DNA of 46,676 nt from an uncultured Synergistales bacterium (GTDB taxonomy: Bacteria; Synergistota; Synergistia; Synergistales; Aminobacteriaceae), in assembly GCA_905233565.1 (NCBI GenBank), contig CAJOCL010000017.1, positions 1 to 46,676 on the forward strand. The letters are read 5' to 3'. Positions 24,987 to 33,962 of this stretch are shown in pieces (within the stretch, counting starts at the first letter, position 1; the number at the start of each line of letters is the position of its first letter). The notes under the pieces are model-generated. The model was not told the origin of the DNA. It worked only from the letters and a program-made list of their open reading frames with translations, and did not search any database. Position numbers and translations under genes: made by a program.

Positions 24987-25922
24987 TTAAATAAACGGGC
25001 ATGAGCATAAGTGATTATTGCCTTTTTCGATAAGCTCAAGTTTAAGGAATGAGCATTCAGGTTTTGCGAGTTTGCAGCGTGTTCTGAATCTGCAGCCTGA
25101 AGGGGGATTTATCGCGCTCGGGATTTCGCCCTGTAACGGGATTATTTTCCTTGCCGCTGATATTTCGGGGTCAGGAACCGGGATTGACGATAACAGCGAC
25201 ACTGTATAAGGGTGAAGGGGGTTTGTGTAAAGTTCGCTGCTTTCTGCAATTTCAACTATAGTCCCCAGATACATTACTGCAACCCTTGTGCTTATATGAC
25301 GTACCATAGAGAGGTCGTGAGCTATGAAAATGTAGGCAAGCCCCAGAGATTTCTGTAAATCCTCAAGCATGTTCACGATCTGAGCCTGAATTGAAACGTC
25401 AAGGGCTGAAATAGGCTCATCACAGATAATAATTTCCGGTTCAGCTGCCAATGCCCTTGCGATTCCGATTCTCTGCCTCTGGCCTCCGCTGAACTCATGA
25501 GGATAACGCCCGGACTGTTCGGAATTAAGCCCGACAAGTTTCAAAAGATGATTAACCCGGTCATCATGCTCATCTTTCGGGAGGCGGTGAATTATCATCG
25601 GTTCGCGTATTATATCCCCTGCCGTCATTCTGGGATTTAATGAGGCGTATGGGTCTTGGAAAATCATCTGCATTTTTTTTCTGAACGGCAGCAGCTCGCT
25701 TTGTTTCATGTGAGTAATGTCATGGCCGTTGAATATTATTTTTCCGTCATCAGGTTCATAGAGGCGTATCATTGTCCGTCCTGCCGTAGTTTTCCCGCAG
25801 CCTGATTCGCCGACAAGCCCCAGAGTTTCGCCGTTGTCAACAGTCAGGCTTACGCCGTCACAGGAGTGTACACGGCCTGAATCGGTATCGAAATATTTTG
25901 TCAAATTAGTTACTTCAAGCAT
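24987..25922 (-). CDS. Oligopeptide ABC transporter ATPase (OppF/DppF type)
   Basis: 311 residues. Walker A GESGCGKTT, signature FSGGQRQRIGIARAL, Walker B IICDEPISAL and the switch His (FIAHDLSMV) are intact. The C-terminal oligopeptide-transporter extension (NPPSGCRFRTRC, LAKPEC) has the Cys residues often linked to an Fe-S cluster in this subgroup. It overlaps the stop of the upstream ATPase gene by 8 bp, so the two ATPases are probably translated in concert as a heterodimer. Confidence 0.94.
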   Translation of the reverse strand: MLEVTNLTKYFDTDSGRVHSCDGVSLTVDNGETLGLVGESGCGKTTAGRTMIRLYEPDDGKIIFNGHDITHMKQSELLPFRKKMQMIFQDPYASLNPRMTAGDIIREPMIIHRLPKDEHDDRVNHLLKLVGLNSEQSGRYPHEFSGGQRQRIGIARALAAEPEIIICDEPISALDVSIQAQIVNMLEDLQKSLGLAYIFIAHDLSMVRHISTRVAVMYLGTIVEIAESSELYTNPLHPYTVSLLSSIPVPDPEISAARKIIPLQGEIPSAINPPSGCRFRTRCKLAKPECSFLKLELIEKGNNHLCSCPFI

Positions 25923-26880
25923 TATTTTTCACCTCAAGCCAGCAGGAATATTTATGTGTATCGCTTAAAACTGACACTTCAGGTTTTTTGTGAAGGCAGA
26001 TTTTCATTGCATTCTGACATCTTTTGACGAACGGGCAGCCTTCAGGGGGGTTAAGCAAATCGGGCGGCTGTCCTTCAATCGGGATTAAACGCTCTCTTTT
26101 GGAGTCTGGCTTCGGGAGTGATTTCATAAGTCCCAGAGTATAAGGGTGCTTGGGATTTTTGAAAATTTCCTGCACCGTCCCTTCTTCCATGATTTCACCG
26201 CCGTACATGATTATCACCCTGTCAGCTTCACCAGCAATAACGCCGAGATCGTGAGTAATCAGAATCATTGACATGCCGGAATATTCACGGATTTCGCGGA
26301 GAAGTTTCAGAATTTGAGCCTGAACAGTAACATCAAGAGCAGTTGTAGGCTCATCGGCAATCAGTAATACAGGGCTGCATATGACGGACATTGCAATCAT
26401 TAAACGCTGCCTCTGACCTCCGCTGAACTGGTGGGGGTACTGCTTCATTCTCTCTTCAGCCGGAACGATTCCGACTTTTGCCATAATGTCAATTACGCGA
26501 TCCCTGATACTGCCTTCCCAGTGATGACGCTTCAAGGCTTCTTTTAGCTGATAGCCTACGGATAATACGGGGTTAAGGCTTGTCATGGGGTCTTGAAAAA
26601 TCATTGCAATATCTTTTCCGCGCATTGATTTTATATTTTCAGCATCGAGAGTTTTCCCCATAAATTCCAATTTGTCGGCACTGACACGCCCGGCCTCGCC
26701 CGTAAGCCCCATTATTGACAGCATGGCCGTACTTTTTCCGCTTCCCGATTCTCCCGCAATTCCCAAGACCTCACCGCGTTTTAAGCTGAAGGAAACGCCG
26801 TTTAATGCTTTGACTTCTCCTGCTGACGTGAAGAATGAAGTGTGCAGATTCTCAACTCTCAATATTTCGTCATTATTCAT
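25915..26880 (-). CDS. Oligopeptide ABC transporter ATPase (OppD/DppD type)
   Basis: About 321 residues from ATG 26880 (MNNDEILRVENLHTSFF). A GTG at 26898 would overlap the preceding stop and lacks spacing to a ribosome site. Walker A GESGSGKST, signature FSGGQRQRLMIAM, Walker B LLIADEPTTAL and switch LITHDLGVIAG are intact. The C-terminal extension (NPPEGCPFVKRC, KICLHKKPE) is of the oligo_HPY type. Second nucleotide-binding subunit of the peptide importer. Confidence 0.93.
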   Translation of the reverse strand: MNNDEILRVENLHTSFFTSAGEVKALNGVSFSLKRGEVLGIAGESGSGKSTAMLSIMGLTGEAGRVSADKLEFMGKTLDAENIKSMRGKDIAMIFQDPMTSLNPVLSVGYQLKEALKRHHWEGSIRDRVIDIMAKVGIVPAEERMKQYPHQFSGGQRQRLMIAMSVICSPVLLIADEPTTALDVTVQAQILKLLREIREYSGMSMILITHDLGVIAGEADRVIIMYGGEIMEEGTVQEIFKNPKHPYTLGLMKSLPKPDSKRERLIPIEGQPPDLLNPPEGCPFVKRCQNAMKICLHKKPEVSVLSDTHKYSCWLEVKNNA

Positions 26881-26894
26881 GTTAATCACTTTTA

Positions 26895-27806
26895 TCACTT
26901 CCCCAGTTTAGGATCTAAAGCGTCTCTCAGGCCGTCCCCGACAAAATTAAACGCAAGTATTGTTATTGATATTGCAGCCGCAGGAAAGAACAGCTGCCAC
27001 GGATATATTGCCAACGCTTCAGTCGCATCGCTGCTCAGGACTCCCCAGCTTGCCATAGGTGCGCTGACTCCCAAGCCGACGAATGACAGAAAAGCCTCCG
27101 TGAAAATTGCGCCGGGAACTGAAAAAGTCAGGGTTACGAGAACGGCACCCATTGAATTAGGGATAATATGACGGAATAATATTCTTGACGGTGACGCGCC
27201 TGTTATCATTGCGGCTATGACAAACTCTTCATTTTTGAGCCTCATTACTTCAGCGCGTACCATTCTGGCCATAGGTGCCCAGTAAGAAATCCCAAGCGTT
27301 ATGAATATGCTTTTAAGGCCGGGCCCTACGACGACCATTAAGAGAATGACATAGATCATTGCGGGAACGCTGTATATAACGTCAACAATTCTCATCATTA
27401 TATTGTCGCACCGTCCTCCGATGAAGCCCGAAATGCCGCCGTAAATCACGCCTATAAACAGGCTTATGAAACTTGCGATAAATCCTACGGCGAGCGAAAT
27501 TCTTGCGCCGTACATGACGCGGATAAATAAATCTCTTCCGAACATATCACAGCCGAACCAGTGTGTAAAACTCGGCGGGTCATTGCTGAAATTAAAATCC
27601 ATTTCATCATATTCATAACGAGAGAAGACGGGGGCGAATACTGCAAAGAGAATTATTACGGTTATTATAAACAGCCCTAACATTGCGAGCTTGTCAGCTT
27701 TCAGCCTTGACCATACGTCAGCCCAGTAAGTTTTTGACGGCCTCTGAATTTCTGATGAAGCCCGTTCCTCAGGCGTTAACGGCCTGAAATCTTCAGAATT
27801 ATACAT
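26895..27806 (-). CDS. Peptide ABC transporter permease (OppC/DppC type)
   Basis: About 303 residues from ATG 27806 (MYNSEDFRPLTPEERA), preceded by GAGGTG. It has an N-terminal cytoplasmic OppC-type segment, a first membrane helix (LAMLGLFIITVIILFAVFAP) and five more. The EAA-type loop motif for ATPase contact is MITGASPSRILFRHIIPNS. It lies 8 bp after the partner permease. Inner-membrane subunit of the peptide importer. Confidence 0.93.
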   Translation of the reverse strand: MYNSEDFRPLTPEERASSEIQRPSKTYWADVWSRLKADKLAMLGLFIITVIILFAVFAPVFSRYEYDEMDFNFSNDPPSFTHWFGCDMFGRDLFIRVMYGARISLAVGFIASFISLFIGVIYGGISGFIGGRCDNIMMRIVDVIYSVPAMIYVILLMVVVGPGLKSIFITLGISYWAPMARMVRAEVMRLKNEEFVIAAMITGASPSRILFRHIIPNSMGAVLVTLTFSVPGAIFTEAFLSFVGLGVSAPMASWGVLSSDATEALAIYPWQLFFPAAAISITILAFNFVGDGLRDALDPKLGK

Positions 27807-27814
27807 GATATTAA

Positions 27815-28738
27815 TCACCTCAGTTTTATTCTGGGATCTATGAACGACAGGCATATATCAGTAATCATGTTGAATGACACGAGTATCGCGCTGTAAAATA
27901 CAGTTACGCCCATTATCATTGTGTAATCCCTGTTATTTATGCTTGTTACGAAAAAAGTACCCAGACCGGGAACGCCGTAGACTTTTTCAATAACAAAACT
28001 TCCCGTCAATATTCCTGCAGTCAGAGGCCCCAAGTAAGTTATTACGGGGATAAGTGCATTTTTCAGGGCATGAATATATATCACTGAAGACCTGCCGAGT
28101 CCTTTTGCATATGCGGTGCGTATATAATCCTGCCCGAGAACTTCAAGCATCTCAGAGCGTACGAGCCTTGAAATGAAAGCCGCAGGATAAAGGGCGAGAG
28201 TTACGGCAGGGAGAATGGCTGTACTGATACCGTCCCAGAAACCGACAGTAACCCAGCCTAAATGCCACGCGAATATGTAGACGAACGCAGAAGCAAGTAC
28301 GAAACTAGGAACCGTTACCCCTAAAGTTGCAAAAATCATTGAAGTTTTATCCTGCCATTTTCCGCGCCTCAATGCTGATATTACGCCCAAAGGAATACCG
28401 ATAACCAGAGATATTAAAAGCGCAAGACCGCCGACAATGAAAGACACCGGGAAGCTGTCGGCTATTAATTCGTTTACCGTCATGCCTTCATATCTGTACG
28501 AGGGGCCTAAATCGAAGCAAAGAATGTTGAGGAGATAACGCCCGTATTGTATATAAAGAGGATCATTGAGGCCGTAACGTTCGTTCATTTTTTCGATTAC
28601 AAAATTGGGGATTGCTTTTGCGTCAGTGAAGGGGCCTCCCGGTATTGCACGCATCATGAAAAAAGTTATTGTTATTACAATGAACAGCGTTATAATGCTT
28701 GATACTGTTCGTTTAAGAATGTATGTTTTAATTTTCAA
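27815..28738 (-). CDS. Peptide ABC transporter permease (OppB/DppB type), first gene of operon
   Basis: 307 residues with the OppB-type N-terminus (KTYILKRTVSSIITLFIVIT), a periplasmic loop (RYGLNDPLYIQYGRYLLNIL), six membrane segments and the EAA loop AYAKGLGRSSVIYIHALKNA. AAGGAAT precedes the ATG. It heads the five-gene operon (permease B, permease C, ATPase D, ATPase F, binding protein). A clear promoter was not found in the A/T-rich upstream region. Confidence 0.93.
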   Translation of the reverse strand: MKIKTYILKRTVSSIITLFIVITITFFMMRAIPGGPFTDAKAIPNFVIEKMNERYGLNDPLYIQYGRYLLNILCFDLGPSYRYEGMTVNELIADSFPVSFIVGGLALLISLVIGIPLGVISALRRGKWQDKTSMIFATLGVTVPSFVLASAFVYIFAWHLGWVTVGFWDGISTAILPAVTLALYPAAFISRLVRSEMLEVLGQDYIRTAYAKGLGRSSVIYIHALKNALIPVITYLGPLTAGILTGSFVIEKVYGVPGLGTFFVTSINNRDYTMIMGVTVFYSAILVSFNMITDICLSFIDPRIKLR

Positions 28739-28792
28739 TCATTCCTTTATACCTTTATACTCTATGAAATACGATAGAAATTTTAATATTAT

Positions 28793-28822
28793 TTTAACAT
28801 GGCTGATTTGCTAAAATATAAT
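28793..28822 (+). promoter_or_regulatory. Putative promoter of the MerR-type gene
   Basis: TTTAAC (28793-28798), an 18-bp spacer and TATAAT (28817-28822) precede the AGGAG ribosome site (28841-28845) of the disrupted MerR gene. Confidence 0.45.
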
Positions 28823-28855
28823 AAACTATGCCTGAAAATTAGGAGTGATAATAAT

Positions 28856-29277
28856 TTGCCTTATACGATCAAGGACGTTTCGGAATTAACGGGGCTTCCG
28901 CCGTCAACCTGCCGAATCTCGGGCGCGACAATAATAATATACACGTATTCACTGACGAAGATTGCAGGCAGCTCCGTTTAATTGAATGCTTGAAAAAGTC
29001 AGGATTATCGATAAAGGACATAAAGAATTTTATTGACATGACCGATGACGTGGACAGGGCATTACATGACAAACTCGAAATTTTCAGGAAGCGCAGGGAA
29101 AATCTGAAGAATGAGCTGTCAAACCTTCAGAACATTTTAGGAATTATCGAGTATAAATGCTGGTATTACACTAAGGCTTGCGAGGCTGGAACTGAAGAGG
29201 TCATGAAAAATTTAACACTTTCTGATATTCCGCAGGATTTCAGGAAGGCAAGAAAACGCTTGCACTGTTTAAAATAA
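28856..29277 (+). pseudogene. MerR-family regulator with internal deletion and frameshift
   Basis: A TTG start (28856) with AGGAG ten bases upstream gives LPYTIKDVSELTGLPPST, the first helix-turn-helix part of a MerR regulator. The frame then shifts. The next phase reads LPNLGRDNNNIHVFTDEDC and continues unbroken as LKKSGLSIKDIKNFIDM, a helical dimerisation part and YYTKACEAGTEEVMKN to the stop at 29277. The usual LRYYxxxGL segment of the winged helix is absent, so about 26-28 bp were lost near 28911-28915, leaving the gene out of frame. DNA binding is almost certainly destroyed. Confidence 0.8.
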
Positions 29278-29280
29278 ATG

Positions 29281-29559
29281 TCATTCTATGATCCTGAACC
29301 TTCCTTCATGCAGTATTTTTCGTGAGGGCTCAGGATCTTCAATGTATCCCAAAAGTACAAAGCAGCGCGCAGTATATTCCTGCGGAATTTCCCATTCTTC
29401 AAGAAATTTCTGACCTTCAGGATTATCAAACGTCTCTTCGCCCCTCGCAATAATACAGGACGAAAGCCCCAGTGATTCAGCACTAAGTTCAGGACTGTAC
29501 AATGAACTGTGTAAGAGTAAAAAGTACAGGAGGCAAGTAATATTAAAGAAGACAGACAT
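29281..29559 (-). pseudogene. Nitroreductase-family C-terminal fragment
   Basis: The last about 70 residues resemble the C-terminal part of a small FMN nitroreductase: AESLGLSSCIIARGEETFDN, EEWEIPQEYTARCFVLLGYI and a basic end (HEGRFRII). The N-terminal FMN-binding half is missing, replaced by unrelated sequence that runs into an IS256-type fragment. A remnant, probably non-functional. Confidence 0.7.
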
Positions 29560-29767
29560 GAAAAGCTCAAAATCAATAAAGATTTGCTCGATGCCATGCT
29601 CGTAGGGGTAAAAACTCAGGAGGATTTATGAGGTAAGGAGCATCATCACTAAGATTAACAAGGCTCTGCTGGAACGTATCCTCAATGCTGAGATGGATTT
29701 TCACTTAGACAACTCTCACGAAATACGCGCTGTTGGCAACACTAGGAACGGCCACAGCAGGAAATAG
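29539..29767 (+). mobile_element. IS256-family transposase N-terminal fragment, frameshifted
   Basis: One phase encodes INKDLLDAMLVGVKTQEDL and then stops. The next phase encodes IITKINKALLERILNAEMDF, then HLDNSHE and GNTRNGHSRK before a stop at 29765-29767. The ALLERxLxAEM and NxRNGxSRK steps are characteristic of the N-terminus of mutator-type (IS256) transposases. The catalytic domain is absent. Confidence 0.75.
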
Positions 29768-29830
29768 GTTGTAAAGTTTTCTGTATATAGACACAGTTTT
29801 TATCAGCAATTGTAAGCTGTTTATTCGATC

Positions 29831-29847
29831 AAAACACAGTTTTGTGT
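29831..29847 (-). terminator. Weak terminator after the Hxs operon
   Basis: On the minus strand ACACA pairs with TGTGT (29847-29843 with 29838-29834) around a four-base loop, followed by TTTT. Short stem, about 22 bp past the last Hxs stop. Confidence 0.3.
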
Positions 29848-29869
29848 ACAGTCTCGTATAGTGTGCATA

Positions 29870-31279
29870 TTAGCTATTTGCCCATTTTTGTAAAATCTGC
29901 ATTTCATTAGGATTATTTCTTTGAATCAGCATGAAAAGATAATCGAGAATGCCCTTTGCTATCACACACCTGTAAGAATATTCATCACGCTGAATCAAAT
30001 CACACTCCAAGCCGTAATTAACAACAGGGCATACAGAGCAGTAAGGCATGTACACACAATCACTGCACATAGGGAGAGCCTCAGCGCATGAAGCTGTACA
30101 TACCACATGTGCTACAGGAGACATCATCAATTCACGATAAGTGTTATCTACAGAACCCAGACGGAAAATATCATCTCCCATATTCGCCAGCATTCGTCCT
30201 TCATCACAGGTGTATATATTCCCATCGTAGTTGACCGCGATTTGTCCTGTTGCCGCTCCGCAAGGCGAACGAAATTCCGTATGTCCGACTGCATCACCGT
30301 TAAATATGCGCTTTAGGTATATGGACGCTGTAGCCTCTGAAACGTAGACTCCATTCCTGCATTTTTCTATCATGCAGTCAATTAGGCGGCAATAAAATTT
30401 CACATACTCTTTAGGAGAATAGCCGATAACATTCCAGTTCTCACGTGCGCGGCCTAAAGGTGTCAAAGGACGTACATAAAGATGATTTATTCCGTTCGAT
30501 ATATATTCGTCAATTATTTCTTCGGGATAGTTCAATGATTTTCTTGTCGTTGTCTGAATAGCACTGATTACAGGATTTTTACCGCATTCAGCGCAAAGTT
30601 TCCTGTAGAGTTCGACTCCTTTATGCCATGAATCGTAGCTTGATTTATTTATGGCTAACGGACGGTTGTATTCATGAACAGTCCGAGGACCGTCAAGCGA
30701 TGTCGAAATATTCACGTCCTGCCCGATAAGCCATCGCAGTAATTCAGCATCAATACTTGTCATGTTGCTTACGAGCGCGAAATTAACATTTTTCCCATGT
30801 TCAGCAAAAACTTTCCGGGCATAAGGAACAGTAAAGCGCAAAACATCAGGATTCATTGTAGGTTCTCCGCCCTGAAATTCTATCGTCATGTGTGATACTG
30901 GGGACTGAACTGCCAAATTTACAGCTTTTCGGCATGTATCAGCGGACATGTTAGAGCTATGCGCTCCACCAGCCTGACAGTAAACACAACGCTGATTGCA
31001 TGAATCTGTCAGCACAAGTATCATAAGGCGTGTAGCAGACAAAAGACAACGTTTCATTCTGGCCATTTCATATTGAAACTCTGATATATACTCGTCCTTG
31101 TCCTGATACAGAAATCCGCGTTTTTTAAGAACGTTAAATATATCACTTCTGGGAGAAAGCCTGCCTTCAGCAAAATCATAAAATTCATCTTCATTCAGAA
31201 AGTAATATTTGCCTATGTCATTTGTCAGTAGAAATTTCCCGTTGAACTCTATCCAGTTATAATAAGCTGATAAATACAT
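29870..31279 (-). CDS. hxsB: Radical SAM/SPASM maturase HxsB
   Basis: 469 residues. An N-terminal part (about 1-80) resembles a peptide-recognition region. The radical SAM core follows with CNQRCVYC (Cys94, Cys98, Cys101) and FQGGEPTM. The C-terminal SPASM region carries many Cys: PCGAATGQ, YTCDEGRM, CTASC, CSDCVYMPYCSVCP and CDLIQRDEYSYRC, enough for two auxiliary Fe-S clusters. In the His-Xaa-Ser (Hxs) system, known from TIGRFAMs gene-neighbourhood models, two such enzymes accompany a His-Ser repeat protein; the modification is not established. It is the last gene of the operon, 12 bp after hxsC. Confidence 0.88.
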   Translation of the reverse strand: MYLSAYYNWIEFNGKFLLTNDIGKYYFLNEDEFYDFAEGRLSPRSDIFNVLKKRGFLYQDKDEYISEFQYEMARMKRCLLSATRLMILVLTDSCNQRCVYCQAGGAHSSNMSADTCRKAVNLAVQSPVSHMTIEFQGGEPTMNPDVLRFTVPYARKVFAEHGKNVNFALVSNMTSIDAELLRWLIGQDVNISTSLDGPRTVHEYNRPLAINKSSYDSWHKGVELYRKLCAECGKNPVISAIQTTTRKSLNYPEEIIDEYISNGINHLYVRPLTPLGRARENWNVIGYSPKEYVKFYCRLIDCMIEKCRNGVYVSEATASIYLKRIFNGDAVGHTEFRSPCGAATGQIAVNYDGNIYTCDEGRMLANMGDDIFRLGSVDNTYRELMMSPVAHVVCTASCAEALPMCSDCVYMPYCSVCPVVNYGLECDLIQRDEYSYRCVIAKGILDYLFMLIQRNNPNEMQILQKWANS

Positions 31280-31291
31280 TGCGCCTCCAAA

Positions 31292-32155
31292 TCAATACGG
31301 CCTAACAGCAATGTCAGGCATAATTTTTGTGGTGCGAAAAAATCCTCCGCATTCGTCCTTTTTCCTGCAACTTTCACATTCTGGAAGGTACTCAATTTTT
31401 GATGGTGTAATGCTCCTCCTATACAAAGGCTGAAGATTTTTGTCAACAATGCAGAGCGGGTAATTATACAGCTCAGTTTCAACACCTTTCATTAGGAGGA
31501 TATATACTGCCTCGCGTATGAAAGACCATAATTCACCGTAGTCGCACCAGACTTTATCGCGGTTAATCATAGCATTGCCCATCATTTCAAGCCCCATCAG
31601 GCAAACATGTCGGCAGTAAGGGTATCTTCCAGCAATCATCTTAGCGAGACTCGGCAAATTTTCGCAGTTAAGTTTTGACGTTACTATGCGAAGCTCGATA
31701 TGTTCTCCGGCTCTGTAAAGGTTGTCCAGTCCGCGCAGTGTTTCGTCAAAGCTTCCCTCAGACTGCGAAATATAATCATGAAGTACTGAATTATCAGCAT
31801 GAAGAGGAATACCCAGTAAGGTTTTATACGGTCTAAGCCTGCGGAAATCGTCAAGGAAATCTTTATAGGCGAAAGTCCGCCCATTTGTGAGAATATGAAG
31901 CAGTGCCGAATGAAAATGATTCCTGCAATATTTCACCAGCCTCAAAAAATTATCACGCAGGATTGTAGGTTCGCCGCCTGTGATACATACATATTCTGCA
32001 TAAGGACTTATTGAATCAACCATTTGTTTTAGCCTTTCGAATGACTCCGATTTTGCGTTAAGCCTGAAATGCTCAGTATAAGGACACATTATGCAATTTG
32101 AGTTGCAAAGCCCTGTAGTAAATATTGTATTTTCTGAAATGTCCGATTCTGCCAT
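31292..32155 (-). CDS. hxsC: Radical SAM maturase HxsC
   Basis: 287 residues, preceded by GGGGAGGA. The radical SAM core has CNSNCIMC (Cys17, Cys21, Cys24) very near the N-terminus and ITGGEPTI. A C-terminal Cys cluster (CESCRKKDEC) could bind another Fe-S cluster. It pairs with HxsB in a locus with two His-Ser-rich peptides. I rely on context and remembered family descriptions for the name HxsC rather than HxsB; the shorter size and absence of a full SPASM domain support it. Confidence 0.85.
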   Translation of the reverse strand: MAESDISENTIFTTGLCNSNCIMCPYTEHFRLNAKSESFERLKQMVDSISPYAEYVCITGGEPTILRDNFLRLVKYCRNHFHSALLHILTNGRTFAYKDFLDDFRRLRPYKTLLGIPLHADNSVLHDYISQSEGSFDETLRGLDNLYRAGEHIELRIVTSKLNCENLPSLAKMIAGRYPYCRHVCLMGLEMMGNAMINRDKVWCDYGELWSFIREAVYILLMKGVETELYNYPLCIVDKNLQPLYRRSITPSKIEYLPECESCRKKDECGGFFRTTKIMPDIAVRPY

Positions 32156-32176
32156 GAGCTTTTTGTCCTCCCCTTT

Positions 32177-33193
32177 CTAGCTTCTCAGAAACAAAAAGCG
32201 CAACACCTGTATCACTGTCGCACCCGCTAAGAACGGCGCAAAAGGCATCATCTCAACTATAATCACTTTGCTGTGAGCGTTCCTGCACCAAGTCTTCACC
32301 GCTTCAGCCTGACGCTGTGTAAGACGCGACCGCCGATTTTCCGTTGTAGTCTGCGGGAGTTCTGGATCATTGCACTTACGCATAGCCCACAATGATGTGA
32401 ATGACAGAATCATTCCAGGACGAACTTCGTCAGCTGAAATTTCACGGTATATATTAGCGTGGACTCGGTTGCTAATGATTTCTATTGCTGAGGCGATAAC
32501 TAGACTCAAAGCGAGACTCATAAATACATTCAGCCATGACCCAGACAATATACTCTGGAAGAGAATATATATCAAACCAATGAAGCCGATTATCTTTCTT
32601 GCAGTATCGACTTTTTTCTGAAGAATGAATATCAATGCGGCAGAAGACATTATGCACAGAACCTGATTAGCATAAAAAAATCTTGGTGTGAGTGTGTCTA
32701 GTAGAATATTCAAGAATGATATTATCCCGGCATTAGCGAGAATCGAAAGATAATGCTTTAAGCTGAAATTAGGACTGAAATTCATTTTTTTGGCTGTCCT
32801 GCGTGAAAGTGCCATTGCGAGAAGGAATATATACCCAAGCGCGAAGGCATACACAACAAAATCGAGAGCAGGAAAAATATTGCCTTCCCTGACTGTATAA
32901 GCGCACATAGGAAAAATCAGCGATATTATGATATAGAGTTTGCAGTCACCCGGTGCCCAAATATCTGCTAGATAAAATATAACGGCTATTACTACTGAGA
33001 AAATTACATTCAGCGCAAGGGGAAATATATTAACTGATGATGAATGAAAAAAGAATGTCTCACTTACAGCAAGAACAATCCACAGTGTCAGAGCGATAAT
33101 TAAATGGTTATTTCTGACACGACCTGAGACAGTATCCGTAAATGCACCAACTCCGGCAACAAGTAGCACTAATGCCAAATACGCGAAAGTCAT
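32177..33193 (-). CDS. A24-type prepilin-peptidase-like membrane protein in the Hxs locus
   Basis: 338 residues, about eight membrane helices. The two Asp of A24 aspartic prepilin peptidases are present: Asp20 in AFTDTVSGRVRNNH (compare the D..x..IPN loop) and Asp83 in WAPGDCKLY (the GxGDxKL motif). A C-terminal soluble segment (PGMILSFTSLW, then RLTQRQAEAVKTW) ends in MMPFAPFLAGA, typical of the last helix of this family. No pilin, secretion ATPase or Tad genes are nearby. The gene lies between hxsC and hxsD, and the His-Ser peptides carry a Lys-Gly followed by a hydrophobic segment. They are the natural substrate candidates. Confidence 0.8.
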   Translation of the reverse strand: MTFAYLALVLLVAGVGAFTDTVSGRVRNNHLIIALTLWIVLAVSETFFFHSSSVNIFPLALNVIFSVVIAVIFYLADIWAPGDCKLYIIISLIFPMCAYTVREGNIFPALDFVVYAFALGYIFLLAMALSRRTAKKMNFSPNFSLKHYLSILANAGIISFLNILLDTLTPRFFYANQVLCIMSSAALIFILQKKVDTARKIIGFIGLIYILFQSILSGSWLNVFMSLALSLVIASAIEIISNRVHANIYREISADEVRPGMILSFTSLWAMRKCNDPELPQTTTENRRSRLTQRQAEAVKTWCRNAHSKVIIVEMMPFAPFLAGATVIQVLRFLFLRS

Positions 33194-33196
33194 GCT

Positions 33197-33598
33197 TCAG
33201 TCTTCAGACCAGCTTGCGAAAATATGACTCTGGTCATCACGCCAGCTTGATTGTGAGTCTGTATTATCAGGTTCAGGATTTTCACGTTCAGGTTCAATGC
33301 ATGTAGCATACAGCGAACGCGCAACAAGCAATTCACGTATTCCTCTTGTGCGTCGGGCAGTATCAAGCCTTATCATCTGGAAGGAAAGCTCCTTCATGAT
33401 TTCTGCTATTTCATGCTCAATTGGCTCTATCTTAGCGCTTGTCTCAAAGAACACGTGAATAAATGCCCCGTCAGTTTCATAGGATATAACATACTTATCA
33501 TGAAAACGGTACAGCGCTTTCATAACAGCTTCGCGGGCATATAAATTTCTGTCAATCCTTATAGAAAAACCGTTTTCTGTAAGTTCGTAAGCTCTCAA
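33197..33598 (-). CDS. hxsD: HxsD-like small protein
   Basis: 133 residues from a TTG start (33598); no upstream in-frame start precedes a stop, and the ribosome site is poor. The core (about 8-95) is alpha/beta: FSIRIDRNLYAREAVMKALY, FHDKYVISYETDGAFIHVFF, IAEIMKELSFQMIRLDTAR and GIRELLVARSLYA. The tail is acidic and Ser-rich. HxsD is the small conserved partner in the Hxs neighbourhood, about 100 residues long, with a similar strand/helix order and a late leucine-rich motif. The match is by position and general pattern. A peptide-presenting role for the radical SAM enzymes is a guess. Confidence 0.7.
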   Translation of the reverse strand: MRAYELTENGFSIRIDRNLYAREAVMKALYRFHDKYVISYETDGAFIHVFFETSAKIEPIEHEIAEIMKELSFQMIRLDTARRTRGIRELLVARSLYATCIEPERENPEPDNTDSQSSWRDDQSHIFASWSED

Positions 33599-33622
33599 TT
33601 TCTTCGTGTCTATGAGCTGAAT

Positions 33623-33901
33623 TTACCAGTGCATAAGGCTGTTAGCGTGGCTGGCATGACTGGCGTGACTCGCATGGCTTGAGTGGCTGGAATGGCTTGA
33701 ATGATTAGGATACCCCCAATTACTGTGGCTTGTATGCCACGCGGAAGCATCTTGAACTCCAAGAACACACGACAGAACAACCATCAGCGAACCGATGGCG
33801 AGAAGCTGACCTTTTGGAATACTAGCCTCTTCGTTGAGCAAGAAATCCGATATTGAATGACTGCTCACGGACTCTACTTCATCAAACAGCTTTTTTGCCA
33901 T
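33623..33901 (-). CDS. hxsA: His-Xaa-Ser repeat peptide 1 (HxsA-type precursor)
   Basis: 92 residues, preceded by AAGGAG. Residues 1-31 form a charged leader (MAKKLFDEVES, ending EEASIPKG). A hydrophobic stretch follows (QLLAIGSLMVVLSCVLG), then a core with HSSHSSHSSHASHASHASHA and a short LMHW end. The leader and hydrophobic part are nearly identical to those of the next peptide, while the cores differ. This is a ribosomally made precursor by composition and by its radical SAM neighbours. Gly31 before the hydrophobic segment looks like a prepilin-type cleavage site. The core would then be exposed outside the membrane. Confidence 0.85.
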   Translation of the reverse strand: MAKKLFDEVESVSSHSISDFLLNEEASIPKGQLLAIGSLMVVLSCVLGVQDASAWHTSHSNWGYPNHSSHSSHSSHASHASHASHANSLMHW

Positions 33902-33962
33902 GAATGCATCATCTCCTTATAAGGTATAAATCTTTATCTCTATATTTTAATTATTATAGCAT

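Noticed and set aside
32177-33193. Type IV pilus or Tad locus
   Set aside because: Only the peptidase-like gene is present; there is no pilin assembly ATPase, platform protein or secretin.
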